From Anaerolineales bacterium (lineage in GTDB: Bacteria; Chloroflexota; Anaerolineae; Anaerolineales; Villigracilaceae), in NCBI GenBank assembly GCA_013140605.1, contig JABFSL010000012.1, forward strand, positions 1-64,000: a DNA stretch of 64,000 nt, given 5' to 3'. Shown one piece after another: positions 59,686-64,000 of this stretch. The notes under the pieces are model-generated. The model did no database searches, had not been told where the DNA came from, and saw only the letters and a program-made list of their open reading frames with translations. Within the stretch, counting starts at the first letter, position 1. Every line of letters begins with the position of its first letter. The position numbers were made by a program, and so were the translations under genes.

Positions 59686-60576
59686 TTATTTAACAGCCCA
59701 GAGATATGCGAGTGCTGATTGATTCACCCCACGCTTTGTCTCAACAAGCGGACGCAAACAAGCAATAAATTCTTTTATTTCAATTGGCGTTAGTGCCTCA
59801 CTCATGGCTTCTTCAAGAGTTGGTATCTTAGGGTTGCTTGCTGTTCGGAGCATTACTTCCCAACTCACATCGTTATTTTTTGGTTTGATTTCAACTTGTA
59901 AATCAAGGTGGATTTCCTTGAAGCTTGCTTTTTCCGCAAACGTAATCAAGTCTCGCTCATCAAAATCAAGCATGGGGTCGTTGTCTGGCGGCTGGATTTT
60001 ATGATAAACGGCTTTTACCTTTTGCGCTATTTCGCTTACATTGGTTACATCGTATCCCCCAAAGATATGAGATGGTTCAGGATAACGAAATCTATTTATT
60101 GGCTCAAATATGGATAATCTTCCTTGAGGCTTAAGTATGCGATAAAACTCGTTGAATGCTTGCTGTTTTGCAGCAACGTAAATTAATACCGAGCGTGTTG
60201 TAATTACTTCAACTGACTCGTTGCCGATTACTGAATGGTCTTCGGCTGGAGCGCAGATAAATTTACAACGGTCAATGATGTTCATTTCTTGTGCGATAGA
60301 TTGAGCGTGATTGAGCAAGTCTTGCGATACATCGCTGAAGATTACTTTGGCTGTTTTTGATTTTTCAAGCGCACCGAAAGCGATTAAGCCATCACCACAT
60401 CCGACATCTAAAAGCGTTTCATTTTCACCCAGATTAGCATTATGCAGAACTTTGTCCCGCACAGGATAGAGAAAGTCCATCGCAGCTTTCATCCGTTCGG
60501 TGTTACCGCCGAATCGTCGATTCAATAACCACTCACTCCACATATCTTTTTGCGATTCAGACATACCCATCCTCAT
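59686..60576 (-). CDS. SAM-dependent methyltransferase (cassette gene)
   Basis: A 296-residue class I methyltransferase: LLDVGCGDGLIAFGAL, FSDVSQDLLNHAQ, and ITTRSVLIYVAAKQQAFNEFYRILKPQGRL. The C-terminal half is unusual and not recognised. The frame stays open upstream to 60834, but that part runs through an attC-like site. I start at the ATG at 60576; ATGs at 60570 and 60564 are alternatives, and the last has AGGA upstream. It ends 7 bases before attC site 2, classic cassette packing. Confidence 0.85.
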   Translation of the reverse strand: MRMGMSESQKDMWSEWLLNRRFGGNTERMKAAMDFLYPVRDKVLHNANLGENETLLDVGCGDGLIAFGALEKSKTAKVIFSDVSQDLLNHAQSIAQEMNIIDRCKFICAPAEDHSVIGNESVEVITTRSVLIYVAAKQQAFNEFYRILKPQGRLSIFEPINRFRYPEPSHIFGGYDVTNVSEIAQKVKAVYHKIQPPDNDPMLDFDERDLITFAEKASFKEIHLDLQVEIKPKNNDVSWEVMLRTASNPKIPTLEEAMSEALTPIEIKEFIACLRPLVETKRGVNQSALAYLWAVK

Positions 60577-60609
60577 ATTTGTTGTTAGATTATTGAGATT
60601 GCGAGAGCC

Positions 60610-60746
60610 GCTCAACGGTTTGCGTTGACTGGCGTTGGGGCGGGGACGGCGAAGCCGTCCAACTGGAAAAATGAAAAGGCGTAGGAAACTGCTTGACGCG
60701 AAGCGTGCCGCAGAATCTTCAGCGTTAGATGCACGCTTTGTTGGGC
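60610..60746 (-). other. attC-like integron recombination site 3
   Basis: GCTCAAC (60610-60616) and GTTGGGC (60740-60746) are the outer boxes. Minus-strand start GCCCAACAAAGCGTGCATC, end CAACGCAAACCGTTGAGC. The central GGGGCGGGGACGGCGAAGCC segment is nearly identical to site 1, so the two sites share ancestry. Confidence 0.7.
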
Positions 60747-60752
60747 GGCGGT

Positions 60753-60848
60753 TTACTCGTGAACACTTTCTAATATCTTGCGAAACGCATTGGGTTGCGA
60801 GCCTCCCGAATGATGAAGAATTGTGGCTGCACATTCTTCAGGTGTCAT
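60753..60848 (-). pseudogene. Remnant of a cassette gene upstream of attC site 3
   Basis: A 31-codon reading frame (MTPEECAATILHHSGGSQPN then a short tail) stops 6 bases before attC site 3. Its ATG overlaps the TGA of another open frame ending DLIHAHSIYDLVIDPSK, which itself has no start. Together they look like the tail of a two-gene cassette cut off by a GCCTGCCC/GGGCAGGC palindrome at 60912-60934. Not assigned to a family. Confidence 0.35.
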
Positions 60849-60908
60849 TTGGAAGGGTCAATCACCAAGTCGTATATGCTGTGAGCATGAATCAAATCAT
60901 AATGTTTC

Positions 60909-61028
60909 CTAGCCTGCCCGCGTGGGCAGGCGTGCCGCTTTTACTTGGCTTGGGTTTGGATCAACTTCCTTGAAGCCGTAGGCAGTTACAAGTCCAAAAT
61001 GACGCGGGGCATTTTTACGGAATAGCAT
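60909..61028 (-). CDS. Small ORF overlapping the end of the lipoprotein gene
   Basis: A 39-codon frame starting at an ATG inside the last codons of the neighbouring lipoprotein gene (GGATGCTATTCCG) and ending LPTRAG in the GCCTGCCC palindrome. The stretch FGLVTAYGFKEVDPNPSQVK looks protein-like, but there is no ribosome site. It may be a gene fragment. Confidence 0.25.
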   Translation of the reverse strand: MLFRKNAPRHFGLVTAYGFKEVDPNPSQVKAARLPTRAG

Positions 61029-62124
61029 CTTGGTGAGTCGCCAAATAAATCTGCGTCGTCTGGTTGATATCTCCTTCTACAAACAAATAGATCACACCAT
61101 CTTTTAGAACCGCATTGGTGAACCAAAACTGACGCGCGCCTTTGATATCGCTCGGTTTGAAGATAGGATTACCCGCATAACGTTCCCAGTGAATACCGTC
61201 CTGGCTGGTGGCGAGACCAAGTTTCATAATTGAACCGTTTTTATCGCTCGTGCCACGATAGATCATCAGCCAGCCATCCGCTGTCTGAAAGACACGCGGT
61301 TGATGTACCCATGCAGCATCCCATGCATCCTTCTCGCCAGGCTGAAACACAGGGTCACTATCAACAAACGGTTTATCAGTTGTAGCTGGATCGTTGTACT
61401 TCGTCCATGTAACGCCATCAGTTGAAGTTGCCATGCCAATCATCTGAATCCCTGAATCACCGACGCCGCTGTAATACATGACATAACCATTGTCTGTTTT
61501 CAAAACATGCGGCGCAAGCGCCTGCTTCTCATCCCACTCACCATCTGCGCCCGGTTTGAGAATAGGTTCAGGGTCTGGTAGCCACTCTGTTAATGGTGGA
61601 CCTGCTACACACTGAGTGATCCGTCCGATCACGCTGGAGGATGGATAAGAACTCGAATCCCAGGTATAAAAAAACAATGCCCAACAGCCATCTTCCCAAA
61701 GCACACTGGATGCATACATGGCGATCTTCGCATATGGCACATCTTTCGTTTCGATGATTGGGTCATCACCCTGCTTCGTCCATGTGTAGCCATCTAAAGA
61801 AGTAACATAGCCCACTTGTGACTCAGCCGGAAAACCACGAAAGCCATTGCGGAACATATGGAACATGCCATCGTGATAAATGACTGCGCCCGGATCCGTG
61901 AAGCGGTCATCCCATGTGCCGGGCTGACCTTTGGAAACAATGGGCTCGTCACCATACACGATAAAGAATGGAACAGGCGTTGCTGTTATCTGAGGTGTAG
62001 AGGTCGCCTGAGAAGTGGGGGTTATCGGAATTTCGGTGGGAATTATTGTTGGAACTGGTGTAACTGGCGCGGCACAGGCAGACAAAACAATTGATAAACA
62101 GATCATCAACAGGGTCTTTCGCAT
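61015..62124 (-). CDS. Lipoprotein with five-bladed beta-propeller glycosidase-like domain
   Basis: A 369-residue lipoprotein (lipobox CLSIVLSAC) with a Thr/Pro linker. The rest resembles the GH43/GH32/GH130-like five-bladed propeller: repeated blades with DPGAVIYHDGMFHMFRNG, GYVTSLDGYTWTKQGDDPII, WALFFYTWDS, GYVMYYSGVGDSGIQMIGMATS, GWLMIYRGTSDKNG, GLATSQDGIHWERYAGNPIF. It may bind or cleave glycans at the cell surface. The catalytic carboxylates cannot be assigned with confidence. Confidence 0.8.
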   Translation of the reverse strand: MRKTLLMICLSIVLSACAAPVTPVPTIIPTEIPITPTSQATSTPQITATPVPFFIVYGDEPIVSKGQPGTWDDRFTDPGAVIYHDGMFHMFRNGFRGFPAESQVGYVTSLDGYTWTKQGDDPIIETKDVPYAKIAMYASSVLWEDGCWALFFYTWDSSSYPSSSVIGRITQCVAGPPLTEWLPDPEPILKPGADGEWDEKQALAPHVLKTDNGYVMYYSGVGDSGIQMIGMATSTDGVTWTKYNDPATTDKPFVDSDPVFQPGEKDAWDAAWVHQPRVFQTADGWLMIYRGTSDKNGSIMKLGLATSQDGIHWERYAGNPIFKPSDIKGARQFWFTNAVLKDGVIYLFVEGDINQTTQIYLATHQDAIP

Positions 62125-62187
62125 TGCATCACTCCTTTTGAGGCTATTATTTTCATATTCATTCTATCAACCTACATTTCCACAACG

Positions 62188-63117
62188 CTAATTCAATATC
62201 CCGGAAAGCCAATGCATCAAATTCAAAACGAATTGGGCATTTTGTTCTGCTTGTGGAGCGTTCATGCCAACGGGCTTCAAATCAACGCGTTGAGCAGTGA
62301 ACATTGCGGCTTCGCCAAAAAAAGCAGCTCGTCCCAATTCATATGGCATCACTGCCCCCTGAGTCCATCCGCCTACTGGAATCCTCGGGGTTTCCGTATC
62401 AAATTGCCAGGCTTTCTTAGGCATTAATGAAATAAAGTTTTGAGGCAATCTCAGTATGGGTGTCGCTACATCTGGGACTTGGAAGGCCTGCCCCGTGAAA
62501 GACCTTACCGCGGACACCGTCTCGTCAGGCGTGCGCCCTGCCGTAATCACATGCTCTGCAAGGGTTTGATCTTCCAATGTAAATATCGTTGGTTTATCGA
62601 ATGCCGCATCTTGTTTCGATTCATCTTCAAAATTTGCCACGGCAAAACCGTTGTTAAACTCAACCCCAAATACGAAGGCAAGCTCCTGTGATGCCCCGGC
62701 AAGCGGCATGTGATCGGCGATCAAAAGTAATGCGCCACCTTTTGATACCCAGGCCTGTACGGCATCGATCTCTTCTGCGCTAAACGCAGAAGGTGTTGGA
62801 TAGGGATAATCGTCCCATTCGCCCTCAAGCTGGGCATTTGCTATTACTAAAATTGCACAATGCCCCAGGAGGGTTTCATCAAATCTTACACGGATAGATT
62901 CGACAACATAACCATCTCGACGAAGCAATTCACCAAATGCCCAAAAGCCACCATCCAGGGTGTGAAAGTTATGATGCCCTTCATCCAAACAAACCACCGG
63001 ACCTGTACTAGAATCGTACGCTGGATGTCTCACATCGGGATTAAAGTCTTTATCAGGAACTTGTCCGCACGCAGTCAGTATGGCTAGAACAAGGAACGTA
63101 TAAATGATTTTAGACAC
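62188..63117 (-). CDS. Lipoprotein with glutamine-amidotransferase-like (DUF4350-like) domain
   Basis: A 309-residue lipoprotein (lipobox LVLAILTAC). The pattern VCLDEGHHNFHTLDGGFWAF, DGYVVESIRVRF, CAILVIANA and EEIDAVQAWVSKGGALLLIADHMP matches the DUF4350/ThuA-like class I GATase fold without a clear catalytic Cys. Function unknown. Co-directional with the hydrolase 12 bases upstream. Confidence 0.75.
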   Translation of the reverse strand: MSKIIYTFLVLAILTACGQVPDKDFNPDVRHPAYDSSTGPVVCLDEGHHNFHTLDGGFWAFGELLRRDGYVVESIRVRFDETLLGHCAILVIANAQLEGEWDDYPYPTPSAFSAEEIDAVQAWVSKGGALLLIADHMPLAGASQELAFVFGVEFNNGFAVANFEDESKQDAAFDKPTIFTLEDQTLAEHVITAGRTPDETVSAVRSFTGQAFQVPDVATPILRLPQNFISLMPKKAWQFDTETPRIPVGGWTQGAVMPYELGRAAFFGEAAMFTAQRVDLKPVGMNAPQAEQNAQFVLNLMHWLSGILN

Positions 63118-63129
63118 AGATATTTCCTC

Positions 63130-64000
63130 TCACTGCCGGAACAACATATTTTCTTCAAGCCATTCCGCCAGCGCGGAATAAAATAACACGCGCGGCGAAT
63201 ATGGGATCTCATTAAACAAGCCATGCGATGACTCATTCAGATTGTGATCCCCATTTGGGAAAATTTCAAATGAAAAATTATTCTTCCCTGAGTCGATCAA
63301 GGCTTGCAGGTTCTCCGCGCTAAACGTGACAGGCACACTTTTATCTACGCTTCCCCATAACCACAAGCCAGGCTGATTTAGTTCAGCGATAATAGGAATG
63401 GGGTCAAAGCCACCCGGTTTCAAATCACGTAGTTGCTGAGTGATTTTGGCATCATCGTAATTGGTGGCAGTATCGCCATCGTTGGTGTAGGAGCTGAACA
63501 CGTCTTCCTGTAGTGTCGATTCGACTGGACCGGAAAGAATCACCATATGCGAGATCGCGTCCGATTGAGAGGCGGCAAGCGGGATCACCCAGCCTGCCTG
63601 ACTGCCCCCGATCAACCCAATACGTTTCGCATCGATCTCCGGACGGGAAGCCAGATTCTCAACCCCGGCGATCGCATCTTCTGCGATCTTTTGCAAATTG
63701 GAGGAACTCGCGGCTTCCTGATAAACACCATCCGAATCGCCTACGCCGCGCTTATCGTAGTTCAACACGGCAAATCCCCGGCTAATTATGAAGTGCGCCA
63801 TCACCTTGCTGCCGAAGTTGTCACGCGTGCCCTGTTCGGAGCCATGCAATGCCATAAAGGCTGGCAATGGGGCGTTTGATTCTGGTAATGAAATACGCCC
63901 CATCAATTGGATTCCGTCGGCGCTCGTGAACGGGACGTCTTCATATGTATATTGAACACGCCCTGCAAATTGCCCGGAAGCAGCAGATGGCGTTACGCCA
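63130..64000 (-). CDS. Alpha/beta hydrolase, partial (5' end beyond the window)
   Basis: The frame is open to the window edge: residues before the in-frame TTG at 63906 read YEDVPFTSADGIQLMG, typical of the start of this fold, so the true start lies outside. Visible: oxyanion stretch ALHGSEQGTRDNFG, YDKRGVGDSDG, nucleophile serine in IGGSQAGWVIPLA, and catalytic His in NGDHNLNES. Dienelactone-hydrolase/acyl-peptidase-like esterase. Precedes two lipoprotein genes on the same strand. Confidence 0.88.
   Translation of the reverse strand, partial: GVTPSAASGQFAGRVQYTYEDVPFTSADGIQLMGRISLPESNAPLPAFMALHGSEQGTRDNFGSKVMAHFIISRGFAVLNYDKRGVGDSDGVYQEAASSSNLQKIAEDAIAGVENLASRPEIDAKRIGLIGGSQAGWVIPLAASQSDAISHMVILSGPVESTLQEDVFSSYTNDGDTATNYDDAKITQQLRDLKPGGFDPIPIIAELNQPGLWLWGSVDKSVPVTFSAENLQALIDSGKNNFSFEIFPNGDHNLNESSHGLFNEIPYSPRVLFYSALAEWLEENMLFRQ

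Noticed and set aside
60577-60834. N-terminal extension of the cassette methyltransferase
   Set aside because: The extra 86 codons run through attC-like site 3 and translate to low-complexity Arg/Ser-rich sequence.
60635-60973. Plus-strand 112-residue ORF over attC site 3
   Set aside because: It reads through the attC-like hairpins and a palindrome; no domain, no ribosome site.

Overview
The window looks like a chromosomal segment of an uncultured Anaerolineae-type Chloroflexota bacterium. This is inferred from gene content and style: Thr/Pro-rich lipoproteins, a CpXC-domain protein, FHA-winged-helix regulators, Ser/Thr kinases, very large DUF11-repeat surface proteins, and many small dispersed palindromic repeats. 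No rRNA, tRNA or CRISPR array was seen.

Layout. 1-126 is the 3' end of an IS3-type element. 300-5690 holds alaS, preceded by an alanine-rich micro-ORF and a terminator hairpin, then an SDR dehydrogenase and a TtuB/TtuA-like tRNA thiolation pair. 5783-9007 has a Ser/Thr kinase diverging from an FHA-winged-helix protein, then a HugZ-like protein and a PIG-L deacetylase. 9048-13931 (minus strand) carries a CpXC protein, oligoendopeptidase F and a GAF-PAS histidine kinase. 14372-32709 is filled by two giant secreted DUF11-repeat proteins (4213 and 1699 residues). Each ends in its own sortase domain, just after an LPXTG-like motif. 32780-42581 is central metabolism: an aminotransferase, a ROK glucokinase, YvcK, then gap-pgk-Ser/Thr kinase-tpiA and an M50-like membrane protease. 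42674-45433 is rpsO-pnp. 45576-51873 holds two paralogous ABC-2 export systems arranged tail to tail; the first has a leader micro-ORF and terminator in its 5' region. 51934-57448 holds two paralogous lipoproteins, a sirtuin, a methyltransferase with a SnoaL-like protein, a diguanylate cyclase and a beta-propeller protein. 57990-60850 is an accessory island with three attC-like integron recombination sites flanking a CPBP protease and a methyltransferase. 61015-64000 holds two lipoproteins and an alpha/beta hydrolase that runs off the window.

How genes may work together. Glucokinase, YvcK, GAPDH, PGK and TPI sit with a PknB-like kinase, which suggests kinase-linked control of central carbon flow. 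The two giant proteins look like self-contained surface-display units carrying substrate, sorting motif and sortase in one chain. This is the most unusual system in the window. Several leaders (alaS, both giant genes, the first ABC exporter) contain terminator-like hairpins between promoter and start codon, so attenuation may be widespread here.
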